From Nostoc sp. MG11 (GTDB taxonomy: Bacteria > Cyanobacteriota > Cyanobacteriia > Cyanobacteriales > Nostocaceae), in NCBI RefSeq assembly GCF_014904695.1, contig NZ_JACXXN010000022.1, positions 38,051-102,050 on the forward strand: DNA of 64,000 nucleotides, written 5' to 3'. The notes under the pieces were generated by a model. It made no database searches. It was not told where the DNA came from and saw only the letters and a list, made by a program, of their open reading frames with translations. Position numbers and translations under genes: made by a program. Positions within the stretch are counted from its first letter, which is position 1. Each line of letters starts with the position of its first letter. This document shows, one piece after another, positions 45,185 to 54,256 of the stretch.

Positions 45185-46444
45185 ATGAAAACACCACCTC
45201 TTCGGATTGCGCTGTTTACAGGATTATATGCGCCGTTCTTAACAGGGGTTTCGGTCGCAGTACACCAACGAGTTCGCTGGTTATTACAACAAGGACATGA
45301 AGTCTTACTTGTCCACCCTCAAATCAACGACCAGTACCCCGAAAAAGTTGGCAAACGTCCGATGCAAGGACTGGATGAACTACAGCCCTTCCCCAACTTT
45401 TCTGCTTATGCATTCCCCACCAAGCCGCTAATTTTCTATAAATCTCTTCCCCAACCGTTGAATTATCGACATTGGAGTGATACCAAGTTACTTGAGAACT
45501 TTCAGCCTGATGTTGTAGTGGTTGAAGAAGCGGCACAAATGAGAGGATTGTACTCACTTTTGTTGCAAGGTTATGGTCGCCCTGTTGGTACTGAATACGC
45601 AAGGCGAACAGGCACGCCAATAATATCGCTTTTCCATACTGATATCGTTGCATATATCAAATATTATTTGGGAGATCAGTTTTTTAGCTTGGTGCGTCCA
45701 ATTATTCCGGCTTTAATCAAGCAATTTACTGAGTCTTACGATTTCAATTACTTTTCTTCTCAAGAACAGTTGATTAAGTACAGGGAAATGAAATGTCAAC
45801 GTGCCGAATATCTTCCTTATCAAGGCATCGATTGCGAAAAATTTCACCCGCGAAATATCTGTTACAACCCGATTCCCAATGACCATCGACCAACTCTGTT
45901 GTTTGTTGGACGCATCACAGCGGAAAAGAATGTCAGCCAACTTCTAGATGCATATCCGCTCATCGCTGCTAAAATTCCTGATGTCCATCTAGTTATTGTT
46001 GGTAGCGGCCCCCAAGATGACGAAATTCGTGAGCGTGTTCAAAAGTTTAAATCTGGAATTACTATGTGGGGTGAATCCCACGGCGCAGAACTTTTAGGTT
46101 GGTTCGCTAGAGCGGATGTATTTGTTAATCCATCCGTCACCGAGAACTTCTGCACTACAAACAACGAAGCGCTGGCGTCTGGAACCCCTGTAGTTGCTGC
46201 GCTTGCTCCCTCAACTTCAGAGCAGGTGTTCCCTGGACACAACGGCTTCTTGGCTGAACCCAACAACCCGGCAGATTTCGCCCAAAAGGTGATTGCAATT
46301 CTGGAAAATCCCGACCTGAAAGCTGATTTGACTCGGCAAGCTCGTCCTTCTATACTCGAATTTGATTGGTCGGCATGTATGCAAAAGTTTGAAGACAAAC
46401 TTTACCAGATCGTTGAAACATCAAAGAAGGTTGAGGCGGTATGA
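45185..46444 (+). CDS. hglT: HglT: glycosyltransferase family 4 for heterocyst glycolipid
   Basis: A 419-residue GT-B enzyme. The N-terminal domain starts RIALFTGLYAPFLTGVSVAVHQRVRWLLQQGHEV; the C-terminal domain has LLFVGRITAEKNVSQLLDA, the EX7E-type motif NPSVTENFCTTNNEALASGTPVVA and a PxxxFDW end. Known: HglT (All5341 in Anabaena PCC 7120) transfers glucose to the C26 aglycone. The assignment rests on family plus position as last gene of the hgdBCA-glycosyltransferase series, with the TPR gene and cpcT next, as in Anabaena. No membrane helix, so it is probably peripheral. The first in-frame ATG sits just after the heptamer repeats. Confidence 0.82.
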   Translation: MKTPPLRIALFTGLYAPFLTGVSVAVHQRVRWLLQQGHEVLLVHPQINDQYPEKVGKRPMQGLDELQPFPNFSAYAFPTKPLIFYKSLPQPLNYRHWSDTKLLENFQPDVVVVEEAAQMRGLYSLLLQGYGRPVGTEYARRTGTPIISLFHTDIVAYIKYYLGDQFFSLVRPIIPALIKQFTESYDFNYFSSQEQLIKYREMKCQRAEYLPYQGIDCEKFHPRNICYNPIPNDHRPTLLFVGRITAEKNVSQLLDAYPLIAAKIPDVHLVIVGSGPQDDEIRERVQKFKSGITMWGESHGAELLGWFARADVFVNPSVTENFCTTNNEALASGTPVVAALAPSTSEQVFPGHNGFLAEPNNPADFAQKVIAILENPDLKADLTRQARPSILEFDWSACMQKFEDKLYQIVETSKKVEAV

Positions 46445-46860
46445 GAGTCTTATTCAACTAAGATTTTGCACCATTCTCAATTAGCTTCATATCCTGCCCG
46501 GAAATAATCCGGGCTAGGAGCTAAATTCCATGCTTAGTGGACTGAAACAGAGCGATAAATCGCTCACTACATACAAAATTACATTACTTTATTTTTAGTT
46601 GGCGATCGCTTAAATTTTTGTGCTGCAAGTTTTGGTGCAGTAGAGAGAATAAAAATATTTTTATTTGAAAAAAACGACATAAAGCTTTTAGTTATGTCTG
46701 ACAATTTAGTAACATAAATTACTAATTTTTAGATAATTCATAGTACTGAACATTTTGCACATACTCATATTATCAAAGGCTTTTAGCTTAACTATATACG
46801 TAAAATAAACTCAGTAAATTTTATTTTAAACTAACATTCTTAAAAGACATAAATTAAGGA
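46445..46860. other. AT-rich spacer after hglT
   Basis: A 416-bp stretch with no open frame of interest and one HIP1-like site (ggcgatcgct, about 46602). It becomes very AT-rich from 46640 on. The hglT terminator was not identified unless it is the hairpin at 46982, more than 500 bp away. Confidence 0.4.
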
Positions 46861-47011
46861 GTTAAGTCCTAATACTTGATTGTCAAAGCTTGATTTTTAA
46901 AGTTTAGTCATGAATAATAAACATTAGGTCTACCATCTTGATAGACGCTCTTGGTGACAACTTAACCTTATCCAATGTCCGAAGTCCGCGAAAGCGGACT
47001 TTATTTATTTT
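46861..47011 (+). ncRNA. Candidate structured RNA with strong terminator
   Basis: Bases 46982-47001 form a perfect 8-bp stem AAGTCCGC/GCGGACTT with a GAAA tetraloop followed by TATTTATTTT, a textbook plus-strand terminator with no gene ending near it (hglT ends 538 bp upstream). Just upstream, short complementary pairs nest: GTTAAG (46861-46866) with CTTAAC (46961-46966), CCTAAT (46868-46873) with ATTAGG (46923-46928), GTCTA (46928-46932) with TAGAC (46942-46946). The last two overlap by one base, so both cannot form fully. No RBS or ORF of note. This suggests a small RNA of about 150 nt or more; its 5' end is not determinable. Alternatively it is simply a distant terminator of the hglT transcript. 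Confidence 0.4.
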
Positions 47012-47324
47012 GCCTCAAGTCTTCTTTGTCAGCATTACTTTGGACTGTGATAAATCTTTGACTTAACTGTAAAAACTACAAGATTTGCTAAGTCTCTTGC
47101 TCATATCTACTCTAAGAAATAAGTCCCTAACTCTTTGATTCGCTCTACCCAAGACTTAACCTGATCAGCCACTTTATACTTTCATTCAAGTTGAAGTATT
47201 GTTCTGGTATTAAAATCATCAAATACCACGTTGTATTTATTTTCAAATATTGGCGACTGGAATCTTTCTTTTCTAACATATTTGAAAGTTAGAGCTACTC
47301 AAACTTTATACTAGATGGTATCAA
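47012..47324. other. Spacer between candidate RNA and TPR gene
   Basis: A 313-bp AT-rich stretch on the 3' side of the TPR gene. No open frame, tandem repeat or clear hairpin with a T run was seen. Confidence 0.4.
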
Positions 47325-48554
47325 TTAAAAATTTGTTTTCGACAGCTTTTCAATTTGCCCGGTAAAGTATGTTTCTTGATGTTTGATCTGTTGCGCTAGT
47401 TCTAACCCTTTTTGAAAAGCTGTTAGTGCTTGAGGATATTCTTTGCGTTCTAAATGCAATTGACCAATTTGGTCATACGCTTGCATCATTCCGTAAAAGT
47501 TAACAGCCCGTTCCTCTATTTGCACGAGAATTTGGCTAGCTTGCAAAGCCTCGTCTGTTTGCCCTTGAAAGCGGTACAGTGTGATTAACTTTTGCAAAGC
47601 TTCACCAGCACGAACGTACTGCTGCAATTGCCAAGCTGTAGTGTAAGCTTCTTGATAGTTTTGAAAAGCTTGTTGCAATAAACTGGGATTTTCCTTTGCT
47701 AAGGATTCATATTCTGAGGCGATCGCTAACTTCAATTCTGGGATTTCAGTCAGATTATTTTCATTTACGTAAATTTCAGCTAGCTTATTCTGTACATTGA
47801 TTGCCTGCTGGGGTTGTTTTGCTTGCTCGTAAATATAAGCTAGTTGTTTCAAGTATGCTAACTCATTCAGGCGATCGCCTTTAGAAGTAGCCAAACCTAA
47901 CAATTCCTCGTAGGTAGTCGCAGCTTTGGGATAATCAAACCAACTCAAATTCACTTCCCCAATCGTCTTCAGAGTTTCTACTAATGCAGCTGGATTTTGT
48001 TGTCGCACTACTGCCAAAACTTGCTCATAAACTTCTACGGCTAGTTTAGGCAAGCGCACATTTTGGTAAGCTTCACCTAGAGATCGCAAAAGTTCTACAT
48101 CAACATTTTTTTGAGAATCTGTTTTTTTGGGTTGTGCCTGCTTTTGAATTGCTTGTAACCGCTGAGTAATATATTGTAATTCTTGGCGATCGTTTTGATT
48201 CCAGGCGATCGCACCTACTCGTGATAGTGCTTGGACTTCTGCTAATGCACCTAAAAACCGCCGCAAGCGCAATTCCCGATTCCAAATTTCAAACGCTCCT
48301 ACCTTATCCCCTGCTTGCAGTTTTGCCGCAGCTTCTTGATTTAACTGATCCAGCGCCACCTTCAACTTTTGCATCTCGGCCTGAGTTAACGGCTGTTTAT
48401 CACGCGAAGGTGGTAACAGTGGATCGGGTGTTGTAATTTCTAGCGGACTCGGAGGAAATTTATCAGGCTCCTTGGGCTTTTTACTCTGTGCCAGCGTCAA
48501 GGAGCTGCTAAAGAATGTAGCGGCAGTAACGATCACAATTAAGCGCTTTAGCAT
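47325..48554 (-). CDS. Secreted TPR-repeat protein
   Basis: 409 residues from ATG 48554. A signal peptide (LKRLIVIVTAATFFSSSLTLAQ) is followed by a proline-rich stretch, then tetratricopeptide-like helical repeats from about residue 75 to the end (for example YPKAATTYEELLGLATSKGD and YPQALTAFQKGLELAQQ). An upstream in-frame ATG at 48593 lies inside a tgacaaa heptamer repeat and would bury the signal peptide, so it was rejected. TPR proteins are scaffolds; this one would act in periplasm or thylakoid lumen. It is divergent from cpcT with 197 bp between, the same neighbourhood as all5340/all5339 of Anabaena. Confidence 0.78.
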   Translation of the reverse strand: MLKRLIVIVTAATFFSSSLTLAQSKKPKEPDKFPPSPLEITTPDPLLPPSRDKQPLTQAEMQKLKVALDQLNQEAAAKLQAGDKVGAFEIWNRELRLRRFLGALAEVQALSRVGAIAWNQNDRQELQYITQRLQAIQKQAQPKKTDSQKNVDVELLRSLGEAYQNVRLPKLAVEVYEQVLAVVRQQNPAALVETLKTIGEVNLSWFDYPKAATTYEELLGLATSKGDRLNELAYLKQLAYIYEQAKQPQQAINVQNKLAEIYVNENNLTEIPELKLAIASEYESLAKENPSLLQQAFQNYQEAYTTAWQLQQYVRAGEALQKLITLYRFQGQTDEALQASQILVQIEERAVNFYGMMQAYDQIGQLHLERKEYPQALTAFQKGLELAQQIKHQETYFTGQIEKLSKTNF

Positions 48555-48751
48555 GAATACTTTACCTTGCTTTGAGTCATTTTTATTTGTCATTTGTCAA
48601 GAGTCAAGAGTTAATAGTTTTCTTATTGTCCCCTCTGCTCCCCTGCTCCCCAGTCTCCAGTCCCCATTTCCCAGCCCCTAGTTCCCAGTTCCCATTCCTC
48701 AGCTCTACAATACTCCCAGATAATTTTTAAGCAACTGGTTGATCATCTCTA

Positions 48752-49345
48752 ATGACTCATTCTACGGATATTGTTACTTTAGCTCGTTGGATGGCTGCTG
48801 ATTTTAGCAATCAAGAACAAGCTTTTGAAAATCCGCCTTTATATGCCCATATTCGTGTGTGTATTCGTCCCCTACCCTTAGAATTGTTCTCAGGGGTGAG
48901 CTTGTTTCTCGAACAAGCGTATGATTTTATGCTCACTCAACCTTACCGAATGCGGGTAATGAATTTGATTAAGGCAGAAAACCATATTCTCATCGAACAC
49001 TACACAATTAAAGAAGAACAAAAGTTTTACGGCGCGTCTCGGAACCCCGAACGCCTTCAAGACTTATCTGTTGACCAACTGGAGAAAATGCCAGGCTGTA
49101 ACATGATTGTAGAGTGGACAGGCACAAGCTTCAAAGGCAGAGTTGAACCTGGTAAAGGCTGCATTGTGGTTCGCGACGGCAAAAACACCTATCTCGACAA
49201 TGAATTTGAGATTGACGCTGAGAAATTTTCCAGCCTTGATCGGGGACGGGATATAGAAAGCGATGAGCATCTCTGGGGTTCTATCGCCGGCCCATTTCAC
49301 TTTGTCCGTTGGGGCAATTTTGCTGATGAAGTGAAAGTGAATTAG
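48752..49345 (+). CDS. cpcT: Phycocyanobilin lyase CpcT
   Basis: A 197-residue CpcT/CpeT-family chromophore lyase: LARWMAADFSNQEQAFENPPLYAHIRVCIRPLP at the N-terminus, GVSLFLEQAYDF, QPYRMRVMNL, MPGCNMIVEW, CIVVRDGKNTYLDNEFEI and DEHLWGSIAGPFHFVRW at the C-terminus. Known: CpcT (All5339 in Anabaena) attaches phycocyanobilin to Cys155 of beta-phycocyanin and beta-phycoerythrocyanin. It is soluble and cytoplasmic. The gene is monocistronic here, not in a cpc operon. The C-rich low-complexity stretch upstream (about 48630-48700) is a common spacer element. Confidence 0.92.
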   Translation: MTHSTDIVTLARWMAADFSNQEQAFENPPLYAHIRVCIRPLPLELFSGVSLFLEQAYDFMLTQPYRMRVMNLIKAENHILIEHYTIKEEQKFYGASRNPERLQDLSVDQLEKMPGCNMIVEWTGTSFKGRVEPGKGCIVVRDGKNTYLDNEFEIDAEKFSSLDRGRDIESDEHLWGSIAGPFHFVRWGNFADEVKVN

Positions 49346-49556
49346 GAGTGATGAGTGCTGAAGCGCGGTAGCGGGGCGTTTAGCTCGTGCTGAGTTAGGA
49401 GTGATGAGTTAAAGAAAGTTGTTTATTCAAAACTCCTATCTCCTGACTCCTAAAGAATTACTGTCTTAGCACCGAGGCGTAGCCCCAGAGCGAATTACGA
49501 ATTACCAACTTGTACTGAGCGACTTGTCTTGAGCGAAGCCGAAAGAAGCCGAAGTA

Positions 49557-50324
49557 TTACGAATAAGGAACTCGCTCAATCCAGCTTTTCCAATCACCAT
49601 TAGGATATAGTTTCAATAAACGAAACCCAGGTGGTGTTTGGTCGATCGCAAAAGCTGAGCTTTCTGGTTGAAACTGAATGCAAGTTGAGGGAGTACCCAG
49701 ATAGTGGACGCCGTAACGCTGGTGATGAAATTCTTGGTGAATGTGCCCGAACAAAACTAATTTGACTTGTGGGTGGCTATCTAAGATAGCAAAAAGTTCC
49801 TCTGAATTTTTTAGGGTACTTGCATCTAACCATTGAGAATTTATCAGCAAAGGCGAATGGTGTAGTGCTACCACAGTCGGGTTTTCACCCAACATTTTTA
49901 ACTCGGAATCCAGCCAATCCAGAATTTTAGCTGAAAGATGACCATGCACGCACCCAGGTACACAAGAGTTGAGTAAGATAAAATTCCAACTGCCGCGTTT
50001 AAAAGACTTACGCCGGGAAACCATCCCCAGATTTAAAATATCATCCATTGCGATCGCACAGTCATGATTTCCTGGCAACCAGTAACTTGGTATTTGTAGT
50101 GGACTCAGCAGGTTTTGGAGATTTTCATAGGATTCAGGTGTACCATCACTAGACAAATCTCCTGTTAGCAGTAGTAAATCAAGTTCAGGTTGTAGATTCT
50201 TTAACCGCTCTATAACTGCTTGCAAAGACTCTGTAGTGGGTATTCCTAGCAGTTGGCCTTTTTCCAAAGCAAACAGATGCGTATCTGTTAACTGAGCAAT
50301 TGATACGGGAGACACTTGATTCAT
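49557..50324 (-). CDS. Metallophosphoesterase (CpdA-like 3',5'-cyclic-AMP phosphodiesterase)
   Basis: 255 residues from ATG 50324 (an upstream TTG at 50339 is less likely). The full class III phosphodiesterase set is seen: DTH (near 13-15), GDLSSDG (about 55-61), GNHD (about 85-88), ALHHSP (about 150-155) and GHIHQEFHHQ (about 192-201), giving a two-metal site. The family (CpdA/GpdQ-like) hydrolyses cAMP or other phosphodiesters. The upstream spacer has a repetitive 49346-49556 block on its 3' side. No operon partner. Confidence 0.82.
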   Translation of the reverse strand: MNQVSPVSIAQLTDTHLFALEKGQLLGIPTTESLQAVIERLKNLQPELDLLLLTGDLSSDGTPESYENLQNLLSPLQIPSYWLPGNHDCAIAMDDILNLGMVSRRKSFKRGSWNFILLNSCVPGCVHGHLSAKILDWLDSELKMLGENPTVVALHHSPLLINSQWLDASTLKNSEELFAILDSHPQVKLVLFGHIHQEFHHQRYGVHYLGTPSTCIQFQPESSAFAIDQTPPGFRLLKLYPNGDWKSWIERVPYS

Positions 50325-50558
50325 CTTTGCTGATAGCAATTTGTGCGTCTTAACATCTCATTCTCCTTTCGGGCAAGTAGCTGATTGTACCTCAAGTAGC
50401 GAAACTAGATTTGTCGTAAATTCATCAAGCAACAGGTTTTGGCTAACTAATGCTTACCTGATTTTCTCTGAAAATTGCATTGCTGAAAATCATCCATAAT
50501 TTACTCTTTTAAAGAAAATAATTTTTTCATCTACCCTAAGGTAGAAAATACATTTTTT

Positions 50559-50735
50559 TTGTATTTTACGACACTCATCTACCAAGGTATCGCCAAGCAA
50601 TTCACGAACATGACTATTGTTTATCTAAAAGCACTTGGCTATACACGGGCTATCTTGCACACCTCACCATCGGGCAAACCTGTTTACAAAACCCTTGGTT
50701 TCTCACAAAGCAATGAGATGCGCTTAGATCTGTGA
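50559..50735 (+). pseudogene. C-terminal remnant of a GNAT acetyltransferase gene
   Basis: The plus frame reads IYQGIAKQFTNMTIVYLKALGYTRAIL, then HTSPSGKPVYKTLGF and NEMRLDL to a TGA at 50733-50735. G-I-A-x-x-L, ALGYxxAxLHTSPxGxPxYxxLGF and NEM are the acetyl-CoA-binding end of GNAT proteins. Nothing upstream supplies the first 100 residues, so the gene is truncated. An ATG at 50610 would start a 41-codon frame. The end overlaps the rexT 3' end by 12 bp on the other strand. Confidence 0.6.
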
Positions 50736-51071
50736 TGCTCTTTGTTTAGCTGCTGAGCAAATAGGTAACGGTTGAGCCGATTGCAACACCGCATTTAATA
50801 ACCCTGGAAACAGCGCTTCTAAATCTTCATGCCGCAGCCTGTTGATGTGCTGCGTTCCTTCTTTGCGTGTCAAGACTATCCCCGACTCCCGCAAAATCTT
50901 AAAGTGATTGGACATAGTTGATTTAGCGATCGCAAAATCGAATCCAGCACAGCACTGTTCCCCCTCAGTGGCCAGCAGCCGCACAATCTCTAGCCGCACT
51001 GGATCGCCCAATGCGTACAGCACTCCTGGTAAAGATATGTTTTTTCTATCTGGGTGATATAAGAATTTCAT
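50724..51071 (-). CDS. rexT: RexT: redox-sensing ArsR-family repressor
   Basis: A 115-residue ArsR-type winged helix: [38 protein letters not shown] (recognition helix) and the wing [11 protein letters not shown]. It has vicinal cysteines at residues 40-41 (GEQCC). Known: Anabaena RexT represses trxA2 and is inactivated by H2O2 through disulfide formation between exactly such neighbouring cysteines. It is divergent from a thioredoxin gene, as rexT-trxA2 is, with a perfect palindrome between them. The C-terminal Cys in PICSAA is a third thiol. This gives strong support for the RexT assignment without a search. Confidence 0.87.
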   Translation of the reverse strand: MKFLYHPDRKNISLPGVLYALGDPVRLEIVRLLATEGEQCCAGFDFAIAKSTMSNHFKILRESGIVLTRKEGTQHINRLRHEDLEALFPGLLNAVLQSAQPLPICSAAKQRASQI

Positions 51072-51108
51072 AGTTGCATTATCTCTTACAGTGGCATATA
51101 TTTTTCTT

Positions 51109-51125
51109 ATTCGATATTATCGAAT
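51109..51125. promoter_or_regulatory. Palindromic ArsR/RexT operator
   Basis: ATTCGAT-ATT-ATCGAAT, perfect 7-bp arms, centred between rexT (start 51071) and trxA2 (start 51153). The size and symmetry suit a dimeric ArsR-family repressor and would let RexT control both genes. Confidence 0.65.
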
Positions 51126-51152
51126 TATAGAATTAAAGCAGAAGGACGATTT

Positions 51153-51479
51153 ATGTCATCCATCACAAATGTCACAGAAGCCACGTTCAAGCAAGAAGTT
51201 CTAGAAAGTGAGATTCCAGTCTTAGTGGACTTTTGGGCACCTTGGTGTGGCCCTTGTCGGATGGTGGGCCCAGTAGTCGATGAAGTTGCTGCGGAATACG
51301 AAGGACAGGTGAAATTTGTGAAGCTGAACACAGATCAAAATCCTACTGTCGCTAGCCACTACGGGATTCGCAGCATACCGACACTGATGGTATTTAAGGG
51401 TGGTCGGCAAGTCGATACTGTCGTGGGGGCAGTGCCAAAGACCACCTTAAATAAGACCTTAGCACAGCATATTTCATAA
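51153..51479 (+). CDS. trxA2: Thioredoxin (TrxA2)
   Basis: A 108-residue classical thioredoxin with active site WCGPC (about 31-35) in [13 protein letters not shown], the cis-Pro loop [11 protein letters not shown] and standard length. It reduces disulfides in the cytoplasm and helps recovery from oxidative stress. The divergent rexT with a shared palindrome identifies it as the trxA2 type. The RBS-like aaggacg lies 8-14 bases before the ATG. The following ene-reductase gene is 115 bp away, with a low-complexity spacer, and may be co-regulated. Confidence 0.92.
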   Translation: MSSITNVTEATFKQEVLESEIPVLVDFWAPWCGPCRMVGPVVDEVAAEYEGQVKFVKLNTDQNPTVASHYGIRSIPTLMVFKGGRQVDTVVGAVPKTTLNKTLAQHIS

Positions 51480-51594
51480 TAGGGCTGAGTGGGAGCAGGG
51501 GGCAGAGGAGCAGGGGAAGAAAAATTACAATTGACCCTTGACTCTTGACTCTTGTCTCCTACCAGTTTTCTAGACACATTTGGAGATACAACTA

Positions 51595-52704
51595 ATGAAT
51601 ACTGAGATCAATTTATTTTCTCCTTATCAGTTGGGTAATTTGGAACTATCCAACCGGATAGTTATGGCTCCCTTGACGCGAAACAGAGCAAGTGAGGGAA
51701 ATGTTCCACACCAACTTAACGCCACTTACTATGTCCAACGCGCTTCAGCTGGACTAATTATTGCGGAAGCAACTCAGGTTGCTCCTCAAGGGCAAGGGTA
51801 TCCTTTTACACCAGGAATTCATTCACCTGAGCAAGTCGCGGGTTGGAGGTTGGTAACTGATGCTGTACATCAGGAGGGAGGGAAAATTTTTCTGCAACTA
51901 TGGCATGTAGGCAGGATTTCTCACCCTGACTTGCAACCAGATGGAGCATTACCAGTGGCCCCATCTGCCATTGCTCCCAAAGGTGAGGCATCAACCTATG
52001 AAGGGCCCAAACCCTTTGTTACTCCCCGTGCTTTGGAAACTTCGGAAATACCGGGAATCGTGGAACAGTACCGTCAGGGCGCTGCAAATGCACTAGCAGC
52101 TGGGTTTGATGGGGTAGAAATTCATGCAGCTAATGGTTATTTAATTGACCAGTTTCTTCGGGATGGTACTAATCAGCGCACAGATAAATATGGCGGCTCT
52201 ATTGAGAATCGCGCTCGATTCCTGTTGGAGGTAACAGAAGCGGTAACTAGTGTGTGGGATTCTAACCGGGTAGGGGTGCGCCTTTCTCCTAGTGGAACCT
52301 TTAATGATATGCATGACTCCAATCCCCTAGAAACTTTTGGTTATGCAGCTCAAGCGCTGAACAGGTTTGATTTGGCATATTTGCATATCTTTGAAGCTAC
52401 AGACGCAGACATTAGACATGGTGGGACGATTGTACCAACTAGTCATCTACGCGATCGCTTTACAGGTACACTCATCGTCAATGGCGGTTATACCCGCGAA
52501 AGAGGTAATGCTGTATTGGCAAAAGGCGAAGCAGATTTAGTTGCCTTTGGCACTTTATTTATATCAAATCCAGATTTACCCCGACGCTTAGCTTTGAATG
52601 CACCATTGAATCAAGCAGATCCGACAACCTTTTATGGTGGTACTGAGAAGGGATATACAGATTATCCATTTTGGTCGGTTGCTAGCAAGGTAGCCAATCA
52701 TTAA
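51595..52704 (+). CDS. Old yellow enzyme-family alkene reductase
   Basis: 369 residues from ATG 51595 (the upstream TTG at 51580 is less likely; a gagatacaa RBS-like stretch precedes the ATG). An FMN TIM barrel of the NemA/OYE class: NRIVMAPLTRNRA, QLWHVGRISHP, FDGVEIHAANGYLIDQFLRDGTNQRTDKYGGS (split here: FDGVEIHAANGYLID, QFLRDGTNQRTDKYGGS), RVGVRLSPSGTF and FGTLFISNPDLPRRL. It reduces activated alkenes, nitro-esters or quinones with NADPH. It follows trxA2 and precedes a nitroreductase, giving a redox/electrophile detoxification set. Confidence 0.92.
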   Translation: MNTEINLFSPYQLGNLELSNRIVMAPLTRNRASEGNVPHQLNATYYVQRASAGLIIAEATQVAPQGQGYPFTPGIHSPEQVAGWRLVTDAVHQEGGKIFLQLWHVGRISHPDLQPDGALPVAPSAIAPKGEASTYEGPKPFVTPRALETSEIPGIVEQYRQGAANALAAGFDGVEIHAANGYLIDQFLRDGTNQRTDKYGGSIENRARFLLEVTEAVTSVWDSNRVGVRLSPSGTFNDMHDSNPLETFGYAAQALNRFDLAYLHIFEATDADIRHGGTIVPTSHLRDRFTGTLIVNGGYTRERGNAVLAKGEADLVAFGTLFISNPDLPRRLALNAPLNQADPTTFYGGTEKGYTDYPFWSVASKVANH

Positions 52705-52805
52705 TCTCTGTAATCTGCTTTTCGGCGACTTTTTACACCTACAGGGCATTAAGTCCGATAATAAAAAGCGCTACAGCAATGTCATAAATTACGTAAGGGA
52801 AGATC

Positions 52806-53471
52806 ATGAGTCCTATCACCCAAACTCAAGCTCTGGATGTACCCAGTGCTATACTCAAGCGTCGTTCAATCAAAACTTTTAAAACAGACCCCATTGCCCC
52901 AGAACTGCTTAAGCAACTAGTAGAGTTGACCGTAGCTGCACCCAGCAGTTATAACATCCAAGACTGGCAAATCATCCTCGTCCAAGATGAAGCCCAAAAG
53001 GCAGCACTAGCAGCAGCATCTTGGAATCAACAGCAAATTATCCAAGCACCTGTTACATTCGTCTTTGCTGCTGATTCAACAGCAGGCGAAAAAAACTTGA
53101 CCCCAATCCTAGAGCGAGGACTCCAAACAGGAGCATGGAATGAAGGTACAGTGAACTATTTTCAAACCGCCGTTCCGCAATTCCAAGCAGCGCTGGGAGA
53201 TAAGCGGCGGGAATATGCCATCAAAGATGCCATGATTGCAGCCACCCATTTGGTATTAGCAGCAGAAAGTTTGGGATTGTCAACCTGCTTTATGAATGGC
53301 TGGATTGAAGACAAAGTTAAAGAAGTCATTGGTGCAACTGAGAATCCAGATTTAGCGATCGCTGTTTTAGTTCCTGTAGGTTATGCAGCAGAACCACGCT
53401 TGAATCCCGGTCGTTTACCATTTTCCTACAACGTCTCTGTAGACAGAATAGGTAATCCTTATGGGGCATAG
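52806..53471 (+). CDS. Nitroreductase family protein
   Basis: A 221-residue FMN nitroreductase: LKRRSIKTFKTDPI at the N-terminus, AAPSSYNIQDWQIILVQD (FMN site, with YN in place of the more usual xN), a central variable helix and LGLSTCFMNGWIED...VPVGYAAEPRLNPGRLPF. It transfers hydride from NAD(P)H to nitroaromatics, quinones or flavins. RBS-like aagggaag lies just before the ATG. It is downstream of the ene-reductase by 101 bp, same strand. Confidence 0.9.
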   Translation: MSPITQTQALDVPSAILKRRSIKTFKTDPIAPELLKQLVELTVAAPSSYNIQDWQIILVQDEAQKAALAAASWNQQQIIQAPVTFVFAADSTAGEKNLTPILERGLQTGAWNEGTVNYFQTAVPQFQAALGDKRREYAIKDAMIAATHLVLAAESLGLSTCFMNGWIEDKVKEVIGATENPDLAIAVLVPVGYAAEPRLNPGRLPFSYNVSVDRIGNPYGA

Positions 53472-54256
53472 GGCATAGGGCATGGAGCATTGGGGAAAGG
53501 TAAAAATCATCCTTTTAACCTTTTCCCTCTTTCTGTAGTCCCCAATCCTCAGAATATTCATGTGGCGCAATCCGTTCAGCCGAACCTCAAGACTCAGTAG
53601 ACAATCTTGATAGCATCCTTGATCCCGATGCGTAGGCGTAGCCCGTCGTAGCGAAAAGTCGAGCCAGTGCGTTCCTGAGCCACCCCTGTGCGGGGGTTCC
53701 CCCCGTTGAGGGGAGTGGCGTGTCGCCTTGCGTCGGAAGCGCAAAGTTAGAGCGGCGGTTCCCGCCGTAGACGCTTTGCGGCTTGCCGCAGGCATCTAAG
53801 CTTTGTAAGAGAAGCAACTGGCTTCGGAGCGGCGGTTTCCGCCGTTAGCGCAGCGGTAGCGAGTCCGCGAGCGTCTCTGAACTTTTCAAGACAGACATCG
53901 CTCAAACTTATCTCAGCATTCTACGTCAACCTCGTAGTGCTTGGACATGGGAAATTGAACTACGTCCGTGGGTCGAGAAATTCTAGATGTAGAACTATGT
54001 AAAATATCCAACGCTGATTCTTCAGGTTCTTCATCGAGTTTAGGTGGCGATCACAAAATTACCAAAGTCATAATTACTACTCATGCAGGTTGATGTTTTG
54101 ACTTACATCTAAATTAGATTGCTCTTTAAGTCACAATTTACCGTAGTTTTTTCATTCATGTTCGCTGCTGAGCAAAGAAACATCACAAGCAGAGACGTTA
54201 TAATTCAACTCGACTATCCGTGCTAATACTGAATCAAACATAATAGGAAATAACCC
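53472..54256. other. Repeat-rich spacer
   Basis: 785 bp without a supported gene. It opens with ggcatagggcat tandem units (53464-53490), then a 250-bp mosaic of GC-rich dispersed repeats from about 53620 to 53880. This includes TGCGTAGGCGTAGCCCGTCGTAG (53629-53651), identical over 23 bp to part of hglE, and an inverted repeat CCCCTGTGCGGGGG. The last 350 bp is AT-rich. Open frames on the minus strand here are made of repeat sequence. Confidence 0.6.
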
